A stretch of 12,652 nucleotides of DNA. Source: Gammaproteobacteria bacterium. GTDB taxonomy: Bacteria > Pseudomonadota > Gammaproteobacteria > JAABTG01. This document shows positions 1 to 6,866 of the stretch, in pieces. The translations under genes and the position numbers were made by a program. Under the pieces are notes generated by a model. The model made no database searches and had not been told where the DNA came from. It saw nothing but the letters and a program-made list of their open reading frames with translations. The stretch's first letter is position 1. Every line of letters begins with the position of its first letter. The stretch is taken from the NCBI GenBank assembly GCA_030066245.1, contig JASJBY010000122.1, forward strand, positions 1 through 12,652. Direction: 5' to 3'.

Positions 1-1484
1 ATGGCAAACAGATCTCCCAGCGCATGGTTGGCGGCTATCTGTCCGAAGATGTAGGGGTCGTCGAGGAAAGCGCGGAAGTAATCGACGCTCTGCACCAGAA
101 CTTTGTCGGGGGGCACCGCCAACACCGCAGCGTCGTCCGGGGCATCCATGCCCACCAGCACGTCGTCACGGCTATGCACCGGCAAACGCTGCAGGACCCG
201 ACTGAGCACCGTGCTGCCCACTTTCGCGCCGCAGCCGCCACAACGCATCGCCAGTGTGGACAGCTCCTTGAGCGCCTCTCCGTCCGCTATACCGGCAGCC
301 ATGGCCGGGCGGTCATCGGCTGCCATTTCGGGCAAGTCGTTAAAACGCGACATGAAGCGCCGGTCTATCCAGTCCTTGAGTCGCCACAGCCAAGCGCCTT
401 CCATGACAAAACCGCCTCGGGACGCCACCGCGTAGCGGTCGCCGGTGCTGATGAGTCCGAGGAAATGGCGCTGGGGTCGGTAGCGGACCAGGCGCCGACC
501 TGTCGCGGCGCGACGTAGGTTCTCGGTCAGGAACGGCCCCTGCCTGACCGCGAATACCCCTGACTTGGGCCGCGGCTGCGGCATGGCGGCCACATCGCCC
601 GCCGCGAATATGCCGGGATGCGAGACAGACTGCAGACAATCGTCGACCCGGATAAAGCCGCCGTCGTCAACGGCAAGTCCGGCCTCGCGCGGCCACTCCG
701 GCGCCGCCGCCGAGGTGACCCAAAGGACCGCATCCGCCGCGACGGGCGCCTTTCCGTCTGCCACGACGGCCTCCGCCGTCACCTCGGCAACCCGGTGACT
801 GGTCTTCACTTCGATGCCCCGGCCAGCCAGCACGCGTTCGAAGCGTGCGCGCACGCCCTCGTTGTGGGTGGGCAGTATTCTCGGTCCGTCAGTGAGCAGC
901 GTGTACCGCAGCCGTCGAGGCTCGTCGCCGTTCCCCGAGAGTTCCCGGCGGAGACAGTGGTGTGTGGACAGTGCAAGCTCAACGCCACCCGCGCCGCCCC
1001 CCACAACGATGACCTGAAACGGCCCCACGCTCTCGACTATCCGCCGCTTCAGCTTTTCCCAGCGCACTAGGAACTCGTCGATGGGCTTCACGGGCAAGGC
1101 ATGCTCACGAGCTCCTGGGGCGTCGGCGGTGCGGGGCCGTGAACCCGTGTTGATCGACAGCAAGTCGAAACCGACGGGCGGTCGGCCCCGGACCATCAGA
1201 CGGCGCTCGTCCAGATCCAAGCCCTCAACCTCGGTGTGATAGAGCCGAGCCCCGGCGAAACGCGCGAGCGGACCCAGGTCGATATGGCAGTCGTCGTAGT
1301 CGTAATGACCGGCGACATATCCCGGCAGCATTCCCGAATACGGCGTATGCACGTCGCGCGTCACCAACGTGATACGCAGGCCCGGAACCGGGCGCATGCC
1401 GAAGCGGCGAAGCACGGACACATGCGCATGCCCGCCGCCCACCAACACCAGGTCCTTGACTACTGGAACGCTCGCTTGCTGCAT
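1..1484 (-). CDS. senC: SenC-type fusion: FAD-dependent pyridine nucleotide-disulfide oxidoreductase + selenide, water dikinase (SelD), C-terminus beyond window edge
   Basis: The frame is open from an ATG at 1484 to the window edge (494 codons, no stop), so the C-terminus is missing. Residues 1-380 form a pyridine nucleotide-disulfide oxidoreductase: an FAD-binding motif LVLVGGGHAHV near 12-22, a second dinucleotide fold VIVVGGGAGGVELA at 158-171, and an FAD-closing GIFAAGDVA at 291-299. From about 412 a SelD domain begins with RCGGCGAKV. Cys418 and Lys421 align with the catalytic Cys17 and Lys20 of E. coli SelD; the next Cys of the E. coli motif is Ala here. The metal/ATP region VQSVDYFRAFLDDPYIFGQI (464-483) follows. 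SelD makes selenophosphate from selenide and ATP. N-terminal oxidoreductase-SelD fusions are a known class. The start is 36 bp after the senA stop, so the two are probably co-transcribed; the ribosome site is weak (GAG about 9 nt upstream). In sen clusters this enzyme supplies selenophosphate to SenB. A role for the flavin domain in reducing selenium upstream is inference. A general SelD serving selenoprotein synthesis remains possible. Confidence 0.9.
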   Translation of the reverse strand, partial: MQQASVPVVKDLVLVGGGHAHVSVLRRFGMRPVPGLRITLVTRDVHTPYSGMLPGYVAGHYDYDDCHIDLGPLARFAGARLYHTEVEGLDLDERRLMVRGRPPVGFDLLSINTGSRPRTADAPGAREHALPVKPIDEFLVRWEKLKRRIVESVGPFQVIVVGGGAGGVELALSTHHCLRRELSGNGDEPRRLRYTLLTDGPRILPTHNEGVRARFERVLAGRGIEVKTSHRVAEVTAEAVVADGKAPVAADAVLWVTSAAAPEWPREAGLAVDDGGFIRVDDCLQSVSHPGIFAAGDVAAMPQPRPKSGVFAVRQGPFLTENLRRAATGRRLVRYRPQRHFLGLISTGDRYAVASRGGFVMEGAWLWRLKDWIDRRFMSRFNDLPEMAADDRPAMAAGIADGEALKELSTLAMRCGGCGAKVGSTVLSRVLQRLPVHSRDDVLVGMDAPDDAAVLAVPPDKVLVQSVDYFRAFLDDPYIFGQIAANHALGDLFA

Positions 1485-1520
1485 GCTGATCTCGACCGTG
1501 CCTCGGTTAGCGGGACCTTG

Positions 1521-2819
1521 TCAAAGGGCACAGGTCCTGAAGCCGGCGAATACGTCGTTGCGCTCGGGGCCGTAGTAGTTGCGCCAGGTGTTGCGTATCA
1601 GTCGGGCGCGCGTCGCCCAGCCGCCGCCGCGAAGCACCCGAGTTGATCCGAACAGCGGCTGCGAATAGTCGGCATACATGTCCGGCGAGAAACCGGGATA
1701 GGGGCCGAATGTGGTGCTGGTCCATTCCCAGACGTTGCCCAGCATTTGGCGGACGCCAAAGGCACTGTCGCCGGCGGGTAGCGCACCCACGTCGATGGTG
1801 CCCAGGGCGGCCCCGTCCAGGTTTGCCCGCGTGGCATCCGGTGGTTGGTTACCCCAGGGAAAACGCCGCTTCTCGGACGCAAGTCCGCGTCCGTCAGCAT
1901 CAGGCTGACCTGCGGCGGCGACCTCCCACTCCAGCTCAGTCGGCAGCCGCCTTTCGGCCCAGCGGCAGAAAGCGTTGGCCTCGTGCCAGCTCACGTGAAT
2001 CAGCGCCGCCGTAAGTGGCATCGGCTCCCACCCGTCGAAGCGCTTCAGCTCCCAGCCGGCGGTACCGAGACGCCAGTGGACCGGGTGCTCCAACCCGGTG
2101 GACTGCCGCCACTCCCAGGCTTCGTGGTCCCAGAGCTCGGGCCGTCGATACCCGCCGTCGTGGACGAATTCGGCATACTCGGCGTTCGTGACCGCGGCGC
2201 GTGCCATGCGGAAAGGCGCAACATCGACCGGATGTGCCCATTTTTCGTTATCGAACACGAAGCCATCCTCTGCCTGTCCTCCGAGCTGGAACGTGCCACC
2301 CGGAATCTCGGCATCACCCTCCAGGCCGCCAGCTTGCCAGGCCGGGTCGGGAATCGAGCCGATTGCAGGGCACGGGTAGCCCAGGGTCTGCCGTGTGTAG
2401 GTGAACGCCTCCGTGTGCATGTCTTCGTGAAAGACGGCGTATTGCGCAAGGTAATCCCGGCGGGGGTCCAAGCGGCCGGAGGTAAGGTGGGTCTTCTCCC
2501 GCTCCAGCACACGGCGCATGTAAGACAATGTCTCGGCCATGCTGGGCAACGGCAGGTCCCATCGGTCTTCGTGGGCGATGGTGATGGAGTCGTAGAGCTG
2601 GTCTACGTCCGGACGCTCCGGTGCCTCGCCAAGATGTCGCCGGAGTACCCAGTACTCGTGGAAATAGGCGGCGTGCCCGATCTCCCAGCGCAACGGGTTG
2701 ACGATGGACAATCGAGGTCCCATCAGCTGCGCGTCGTCAAGGCCTTCCACCAGAGTCAGAGTGCGTGCTCGAGCATCCTCGAGCTGGGCGACGAGTTGTG
2801 AGCTGTTGGAGGACGTCAT
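1521..2819 (-). CDS. senA: Selenoneine synthase SenA (EgtB-like non-heme iron sulfoxide/selenoneine synthase family)
   Basis: A 432-residue protein with EgtB architecture. The N-terminal DinB-like helical domain (about 8-150) carries WEIGHAAYFHEYW (45-57) and a HxxxHxE motif HEDMHTE (131-137). His49, His131 and His135 match the EgtB three-histidine iron site. The C-terminal FGE-sulfatase-like domain (about 170-432) has RLPTELEWEVAA (291-302), MLGNVWEWT (359-367) and VLRGGGWATR (395-404). EgtB joins hercynine to a thiol using O2; the SenA branch uses a selenosugar, leading to selenoneine. I assign SenA rather than EgtB from the neighbours: a SenB-type glycosyltransferase diverges from it and a SelD fusion follows it. 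The start chosen is ATG 2819, with a GAGA about 8 nt upstream. The frame stays open to ATG 2945/GTG 2948, adding 42-43 residues with no domain resemblance and no ribosome site. If it is not SenA, an EgtB making ergothioneine is the alternative. Confidence 0.87.
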   Translation of the reverse strand: MTSSNSSQLVAQLEDARARTLTLVEGLDDAQLMGPRLSIVNPLRWEIGHAAYFHEYWVLRRHLGEAPERPDVDQLYDSITIAHEDRWDLPLPSMAETLSYMRRVLEREKTHLTSGRLDPRRDYLAQYAVFHEDMHTEAFTYTRQTLGYPCPAIGSIPDPAWQAGGLEGDAEIPGGTFQLGGQAEDGFVFDNEKWAHPVDVAPFRMARAAVTNAEYAEFVHDGGYRRPELWDHEAWEWRQSTGLEHPVHWRLGTAGWELKRFDGWEPMPLTAALIHVSWHEANAFCRWAERRLPTELEWEVAAAGQPDADGRGLASEKRRFPWGNQPPDATRANLDGAALGTIDVGALPAGDSAFGVRQMLGNVWEWTSTTFGPYPGFSPDMYADYSQPLFGSTRVLRGGGWATRARLIRNTWRNYYGPERNDVFAGFRTCAL

Positions 2820-2998
2820 GAGTTTGTCTCGTGTAGCGTATTCTGGCGAATTGATGCGCGCGTTGCCAGCGTTGCTGAGCAGTTGAAAAAGGCCGACACT
2901 AACGGCTTGAGTTTGTTCGCTTGACGCGCCCTGATAGCGCGACATCACAGTGACCGACGCGCCAACGTCAATACCTCCCGCAACGTAGCGAGCAGCCT
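2820..2998. promoter_or_regulatory. Divergent senA/senB intergenic region, probable bidirectional promoter
   Basis: This 179-bp stretch separates the divergent senA-senC and senB starts and must hold both promoters if the chosen starts are right. On the minus strand, TTGACG (2971-2966) stands 16 nt before TGTGAT (2949-2944), a fair sigma-70 -35 and a mediocre -10. On the plus strand TTGACG (2921-2926) is a -35 candidate, but no good -10 follows at the right distance. I see no clear operator dyad. The boxes are pattern guesses; the region itself as a promoter region is the safer statement. Confidence 0.4.
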
Positions 2999-3946
2999 GT
3001 GCGAATCCGCCTCATCACGCCCGCGCCACCGCAGTCGCGGGCAGGAAATCGAACCACCGCTGCGCGCTGGGCCGCCATTCTGCGCGGGCTCGGTCACCGG
3101 GTAAAGGTCTCGGTGACCTACGAGGGAGAGCGTGCCGACCTGATGGTGGCGTTGCACGCCTGGCGAAGCGCCGATGCCATCGCGGCGTTTGCGGAACGTT
3201 ACCCGCAAAGGCCGCTGATCGTGTCGCTCACCGGCACCGATGCCTACCGTTTCATCCACAGTCATCCGGAGACGACCCTGCGCTCGATTTCCCTCGCCCA
3301 CCGACTGGTCGGGCTTCATGATCTGATAGGGGAAACCGTCCCCCAGGCAGAGCGTCACAAGGTGCGGGTCATCTACCAGTCGGCGCCTCCGGGTGGTAAA
3401 CGCGAGCCGCCCAAGCGCAGCTTTCGGGTCGTTGTTGCGGGGCACCTGCGCGAAGAAAAAGACCCTATGCGTCCGGCCCTCGCCGTGCGCGATTTGCCCT
3501 CTGCCAGCAGGCTCCGCGTCGAGCACTACGGGAAGGCGCATGATGCGTCATGGGCCGCGGCTGCAGAGGCCGAAATGACCGCCAACCCGCGTTACCGGTG
3601 GCATGGGGAGGTCGCGCACCACCAGCTGCGTCGTGTCTACTCCCGCTCTCATCTGCTGGCTCTCCCTTCCCGCATGGAAGGTGGCGCGAATGTCGTCTCC
3701 GAGTCGGTGGCCGCCGGGCTACCGGTGGTTGCGTCCCGGATCGCAGGCTCTGTCGGGCTTCTCGGCGAGCAGTACCCGGGCTACTACCCTCCGGAAGACG
3801 AGAATGCCCTGCGCGAACTGCTACTGGAGGCCGAATCGAGCCCTCGGTTTTACGAACGCCTTAGTGCCGCCTGCATGACCCGCCGCCCATTATTCAGCCA
3901 GGAACGCGAGCGACTGGCCTGGGCTCGACTACTCAGCGAGTTCTGA
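2999..3946 (+). CDS. senB: Selenosugar synthase SenB (GT-B glycosyltransferase family)
   Basis: A 315-residue protein starting at GTG 2999. The N-terminus MRIRLITPAPPQSRAGNRTT fits a GT-B donor/acceptor fold opening (GNRTTAARWAAILRGLGH at 16-33), and there is no ATG nearby in frame. The N-terminal half has LIVSLTGTDAYRF (73-85) and RLVGLHDLIGETVP (102-115). The C-terminal Rossmann half begins at RVVVAGHLREEKDP (143-156) and carries the retaining-glycosyltransferase E-x7-E motif, Glu227 to Glu235 in EGGANVVSE, then AAGLPVVASRIAGSVGLL. This resembles the group once annotated as putative glycosyltransferases of TIGR04348 type and now called SenB. In the described pathway SenB uses selenophosphate and a UDP-sugar to form the C-Se bond of a selenosugar, which SenA then uses. 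It is transcribed divergently from senA-senC. Without that context it would be called only a group 1 glycosyltransferase. The ribosome site is weak. Confidence 0.88.
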   Translation: MRIRLITPAPPQSRAGNRTTAARWAAILRGLGHRVKVSVTYEGERADLMVALHAWRSADAIAAFAERYPQRPLIVSLTGTDAYRFIHSHPETTLRSISLAHRLVGLHDLIGETVPQAERHKVRVIYQSAPPGGKREPPKRSFRVVVAGHLREEKDPMRPALAVRDLPSASRLRVEHYGKAHDASWAAAAEAEMTANPRYRWHGEVAHHQLRRVYSRSHLLALPSRMEGGANVVSESVAAGLPVVASRIAGSVGLLGEQYPGYYPPEDENALRELLLEAESSPRFYERLSAACMTRRPLFSQERERLAWARLLSEF

Positions 3947-4094
3947 CGGGCCGGTGCGCGACGGTGCAGGTCATCGCAGGCCTTTGAGCGTTTTGGGGCT
4001 CAGAGCCGCGAATACGTAAACTTTTTGACCTGGACAAAACATGAACCATGCCTTAGACTTTCTGCGTGTTTAACAGAAGTCCGCCGCGTGCAGC

Positions 4095-4100
4095 GAGAGG
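4095..4100 (+). promoter_or_regulatory. Ribosome binding site deciding the ABC1 kinase start
   Basis: GAGAGG lies 7 nt before ATG 4108. This favours ATG 4108 over the in-frame GTG at 4066, which has no comparable site and would add 14 residues without family resemblance. Confidence 0.7.
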
Positions 4101-4107
4101 TAGCATT

Positions 4108-5520
4108 ATGACCGAGGTGGCCAAGTCGCCGTCCACCGCCAACGGGCTGAGCACGGTTGAAAACGCTTCGAACCCAACCATCGAGGCCGACCAGACAAGG
4201 CTGGCGACGACGCCTAGGGAAGTACCTGTACCGGCACGTCGTTCGGCGCGCTTGATGCATTTGGGGCGTCTTGCGGGAGGCATCGCCGGAGGCGTCATGG
4301 CGGAAGGCATACGCCGCGTCGCCAAAGGACGCTTGCCTTCAGCAGGCGATCTGCTCCTCACTCCCGGAAACGTAGCTCGCCTAGCCGACCGTTTATCCGA
4401 AATGCGCGGTGCCGCCATGAAGGTGGGGCAGTTGATTTCTATGGAGGCGGGTGAGTTCCTGCCGCCCGAACTCACGACGGTGCTCGCCAAGCTTAGGGAT
4501 CACGCTCACACTATGCCGCTTGGTCAAGTTGGCGAAGTACTTCGGGGCGCATGGGGCCAGGACTGGCCTGAGCGCTTCGAGCGGTTCAGCTTTCAGCCCC
4601 TCGCAGCCGCTTCCATCGGCCAGGTTCATGAAGCGGTTTTGAAAGACGGGCGCCGACTCGCAGTAAAGGTCCAGTACCCGGGGGTACGCCAGAGTATCGA
4701 CAGTGACGTAGACAACGTGGCATCGCTCCTGTCCTGGAGCAAAGCGCTGCCCGCAAAAGCCGACCTCGCACCACTGCTGGAGGAAGCGAAGCGGCAGCTT
4801 CACCTGGAGGCCGATTACCAACAGGAGGCTGCCAGCCTGGAAGCCTACGCCGCGCGCCTGGACGGCGACGCGACGTTCACGCTGCCCACCGTCGAGACCT
4901 CCTTGACCACCTCGGAAGTGCTGGCCATGTCATATGTCGACGGCATGCCGGTGGAGAAACTTGCCGACCACGATCAGGCATTACGCAACCGGGTTGCCAC
5001 TCATCTTCTGCGACTCTCAATTCGCGAATTCCTTGACTGGGGCCTGGTGCAGACCGACCCCAACTTCGCCAACTTCCGCTACGACGCCCATACGGGCCGA
5101 ATCGGTCTGCTGGATTTCGGGGCCACACGTGTCTACCCAAACGAACGCGTCGCCCTATTCCGGAACCTGCTGCAATCGGTGCTCGTTGGAGACAGGTCAA
5201 AGCTGGAGGAGTACGCCGCACACGCGGGTTATCTCAGCTTGAGCGACACCCCTGAGTACCGGGCTGCCATGCAGGAGTTGCTCATGGATGCATCGCTACC
5301 GGTCCGGCACGCGGGGCGTTACGACTTCGGCACCTCCGATTTGGCGAGCCGGATGAGCGAAAAGCTGATGGCGCTACGGTTCGACCAACGCGTATGGCGC
5401 CTGCCACCGCCCGACATTTTGTTCCTTCACCGCAAGCTAGGTGGATTGTATATGCTGTGCGCCCGTCTACGCGCGCAGGTCGACGTTGGCAGCCTGCTGG
5501 CACCTTATACGGAAACCTGA
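4108..5520 (+). CDS. ABC1/AarF/UbiB-family atypical kinase, COQ8 (ADCK)-like
   Basis: A 470-residue member of the ABC1 atypical kinase/ATPase family, whose characterised members (UbiB, COQ8) support ubiquinone biosynthesis. Visible motifs in order: the diagnostic KxGQ in MKVGQLISMEAGEFLPPEL (104-122); the Ala-rich nucleotide loop AAASIGQVHEA (166-176); the lysine AVKVQYPGV (185-193); an Glu-containing LEADYQQEA (233-241); a catalytic-loop equivalent VQTDPNFANF (314-323); and the metal-binding LLDFGATR (334-341). The QTDPN..NF and LDFGATR forms are nearer to eukaryotic COQ8/ADCK than to the HADPHPGN of E. coli UbiB. No C-terminal transmembrane helices are evident, unlike UbiB. The first 45 residues are low in conservation. 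It follows senB by 161 bp on the same strand, but I see no reason to place it in the selenium pathway. A ubiquinone or lipid-related role is inferred from family only. Confidence 0.9.
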   Translation: MTEVAKSPSTANGLSTVENASNPTIEADQTRLATTPREVPVPARRSARLMHLGRLAGGIAGGVMAEGIRRVAKGRLPSAGDLLLTPGNVARLADRLSEMRGAAMKVGQLISMEAGEFLPPELTTVLAKLRDHAHTMPLGQVGEVLRGAWGQDWPERFERFSFQPLAAASIGQVHEAVLKDGRRLAVKVQYPGVRQSIDSDVDNVASLLSWSKALPAKADLAPLLEEAKRQLHLEADYQQEAASLEAYAARLDGDATFTLPTVETSLTTSEVLAMSYVDGMPVEKLADHDQALRNRVATHLLRLSIREFLDWGLVQTDPNFANFRYDAHTGRIGLLDFGATRVYPNERVALFRNLLQSVLVGDRSKLEEYAAHAGYLSLSDTPEYRAAMQELLMDASLPVRHAGRYDFGTSDLASRMSEKLMALRFDQRVWRLPPPDILFLHRKLGGLYMLCARLRAQVDVGSLLAPYTET

Positions 5521-5566
5521 CGGTTCTTGCTCGGTGACGCGAAGCGAGCGAGCGTGAGTTCCGTCA
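5518..5566. terminator. Imperfect stem-loop between convergent genes
   Basis: TGACGG (5518-5523, including the kinase stop codon) pairs with CCGTCA (5561-5566). Inside, GCTCG (5529-5533) can pair with CGAGC (5549-5553). The stem is imperfect and no T-run follows on either strand, so a factor-independent terminator is doubtful. Its place between two converging genes is what suggests it. Confidence 0.3.
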
Positions 5567-5575
5567 GCCAGGCCG

Positions 5576-5950
5576 CTACGCGACGTGCTTCGTCCCTGGG
5601 CGGCTGATCGCCGCGCGCAACAGACCGAGGGGCTTCACCCTCATGGGACTGATGCCGAGCAGTCTGGCCAGCAGCGTCGTCTCGGAATCAGGTGCCAGGT
5701 GCGCGACCAACGTGCCGGCCACATTGACCTCCAAGGTCAGGTCGGCTACTCGCAGGCCTGCGTGCAGCTTGCTGAGCATCGCCTTGCGCTGGAGACGCCC
5801 TGCGGCCTGCTTGGCCACAGAGCGTCCAGCCGCAAGGCTGGGAAGTTCAACGGAGATTCGATCTCCCTTTGCCGCGACGCTAAACTGCGCACCCTCTCCG
5901 CTGAGCACCGACAGCTCGCCGAGAACGTCTACAGGCAACGAGGTCGGCAC
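5576..5950 (-). CDS. Hypothetical protein, 124 aa, coupled to the upstream small gene
   Basis: I do not recognise this protein. The start chosen is GTG 5950, which overlaps the TAG stop of the upstream 66-aa gene (TAGTG), with AGGA 9 nt before it. That is a typical translational-coupling arrangement. The frame is open further upstream to 6004, but that part lies inside the other gene and has no start signal. The protein is soluble-looking: an N-terminal part (1-45) with alternating beta-like hydrophobics, a basic stretch GRLQRKAML (51-59), a beta-like LTLEVNVAGTLVAHLAP (71-87) and a C-terminal LARLLGISPMRVKPLGLL (94-111). There is no signal peptide and no convincing membrane segment. It ends next to the convergent ABC1 kinase gene. 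A job shared with the 66-aa protein is inferred from coupling only. Confidence 0.65.
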   Translation of the reverse strand: MPTSLPVDVLGELSVLSGEGAQFSVAAKGDRISVELPSLAAGRSVAKQAAGRLQRKAMLSKLHAGLRVADLTLEVNVAGTLVAHLAPDSETTLLARLLGISPMRVKPLGLLRAAISRPGTKHVA

Positions 5951-6150
5951 TAGGTTTTTCCTGACTCCCGGGCGCTGATCTTGACCGCCCCGTTGACCTT
6001 CCACCTGGCCAGCGGGGCGTCCTCTGCGTGATGGGCCGGGACGAAGATCTCGAGGTCGTGAAACTCGTAGGTAATCTCGGCATTCTTACCGGTGAGCTTA
6101 TCGTAGAGCTCCACCGCCAGTTCAGGCCAAGTCAAAACGTCTTTAGCCAT
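5950..6150 (-). CDS. Small hypothetical protein, 66 aa
   Basis: I do not recognise this protein. It starts at ATG 6150, preceded by a GGAGAGGA purine run (6168-6161) 10 nt upstream. A longer frame to 6213 gives an unlikely N-terminus. The 66 residues begin MAKDVLTWPELAVELYDKLT, an amphipathic-helix-like opening, followed by beta-like AEITYEFHDLEIFVPA (25-40) and RWKVNGAVKISARE (49-62). It has no cysteine, signal peptide or membrane segment. Its stop codon overlaps the start of the 124-aa gene, so the two are almost certainly one operon. The small size, acidic-aromatic composition and coupling to a second unknown suggest a binding or adaptor protein, but no function can be assigned. Confidence 0.7.
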   Translation of the reverse strand: MAKDVLTWPELAVELYDKLTGKNAEITYEFHDLEIFVPAHHAEDAPLARWKVNGAVKISARESGKT

Positions 6151-6213
6151 TTTTCTTAACTCCTCTCCACTGTGAACAATACCGCAGATCCTCGATGGCC
6201 GACTCCACATCAC

Positions 6214-6225
6214 GGGGACGTCCCC
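6214..6225. repeat. 12-bp perfect palindrome in divergent intergenic region
   Basis: GGGGACGTCCCC is a perfect 12-bp palindrome 63 bp upstream of the 66-aa gene start and 137 bp upstream of the flavin-protein start. A regulator binding site is possible. In high-GC DNA such a palindrome can arise by chance. Confidence 0.4.
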
Positions 6226-6289
6226 CCCTTACGCCGGGCCACCAAGGCTGTCATGCTATCACCCCTGCTGATGGGAAGATACACTGCGT

Positions 6290-6321
6290 GCACACCCACT
6301 TCGCAGCATATCCGGGTGTGC
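6290..6321. repeat. 8-bp perfect inverted repeat upstream of the PNPOx-like gene
   Basis: GCACACCC (6290-6297) and GGGTGTGC (6314-6321) are perfect inverted copies separated by 16 nt. They lie 41 bp before the flavin-protein start. They could be an operator dyad or a leader-RNA hairpin. No T-run follows, so it is not a classic terminator. Confidence 0.45.
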
Positions 6322-6362
6322 TGACGTGAACGACCGGACGCCATCTGAGAGGTGCGCCAACT

Positions 6363-6866
6363 TTGGACGAACCCCTGTTAACTCTTGCTCAACCGCCCGC
6401 TAGCGACCATGGCCAGCCTGCGCTGCCGGAGCGGATTCGAGGGCTACTCGAAGCGCAGCACTACGGCGTGTTATGCACTCAGGGCGGCGGACAGCCCTAC
6501 GGCTCGCTGGTGGCGTTCGCGTTCGATGAGGCGCTTACTCAGCTTTTCTTTGCAACACCCGTCACGACTCGAAAATTCCACCTGCTCTCGGCTTGCGACC
6601 GCGTGGCGATGGTTGTCGACAGTCGGGCCAGCCATGGCGACGAGCTGACTCGAGTGGAAGCGGTGACAGTCACGGGTCGGGCAGTCTGCCCCGAGCCTGG
6701 TCCGGACCACGCCCAGTGTCTCGAGCACCTGTCAACGCGCCACCCACACCTGCGCAGTTTCTTCACTGCGCCCACGACTGCACTGGTGCGGGTCGAGGCG
6801 ATCCGTTACCTGCATGTATCGCGCTTTCAGGCTGTCAGTGAATGGGTGCCCAAGCACGGTGGCTGA
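6363..6866 (+). CDS. Pyridoxamine 5'-phosphate oxidase-related FMN-binding split-barrel protein
   Basis: A 167-residue protein with the split-barrel flavin fold. GVLCTQGGGQPYGSLVAFAF (35-54) is the usual first strand pair. LFFATPVTTRKFHLL (61-75) holds the T-x-K-x-x-L phosphate-contact motif of FMN-binding family members. RVAMVVDSR (80-88) and VEAVTVTGRAV (98-108) complete the core. The ending VRVEAIRYLHVSRFQAVSEW (142-161) is typical of the family. The start is a TTG at 6363 with GAGAGG (6347-6352) 10 nt upstream; no ATG occurs early in this frame. Family members bind FMN, F420 or heme and often reduce or sense small molecules. The substrate cannot be told from sequence. Its last 25 bp overlap the start of the PEP-synthase-like gene, pointing to coupled expression. 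Confidence 0.85.
   Translation: MDEPLLTLAQPPASDHGQPALPERIRGLLEAQHYGVLCTQGGGQPYGSLVAFAFDEALTQLFFATPVTTRKFHLLSACDRVAMVVDSRASHGDELTRVEAVTVTGRAVCPEPGPDHAQCLEHLSTRHPHLRSFFTAPTTALVRVEAIRYLHVSRFQAVSEWVPKHGG

Noticed and set aside
1845..2801. Long plus-strand open frame of 318 codons
   Set aside because: It is antisense to senA. Its translation has no recognisable domain, while the minus strand encodes clear EgtB-family motifs over the same bases. Long antisense frames are common in high-GC DNA.
2945..3541. Minus-strand open frame of about 198 codons over senB
   Set aside because: It is antisense to the glycosyltransferase gene, and its product lacks family features.
3985..4002. Possible terminator after senB (TGAGC pairing with GCTCA)
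   Set aside because: The stem is only 5 bp, with no T-run after it. It is too weak to call.
4025..4030. TTGACC as a -35 box for the ABC1 kinase gene
   Set aside because: No reasonable -10 hexamer lies 16-18 nt downstream.
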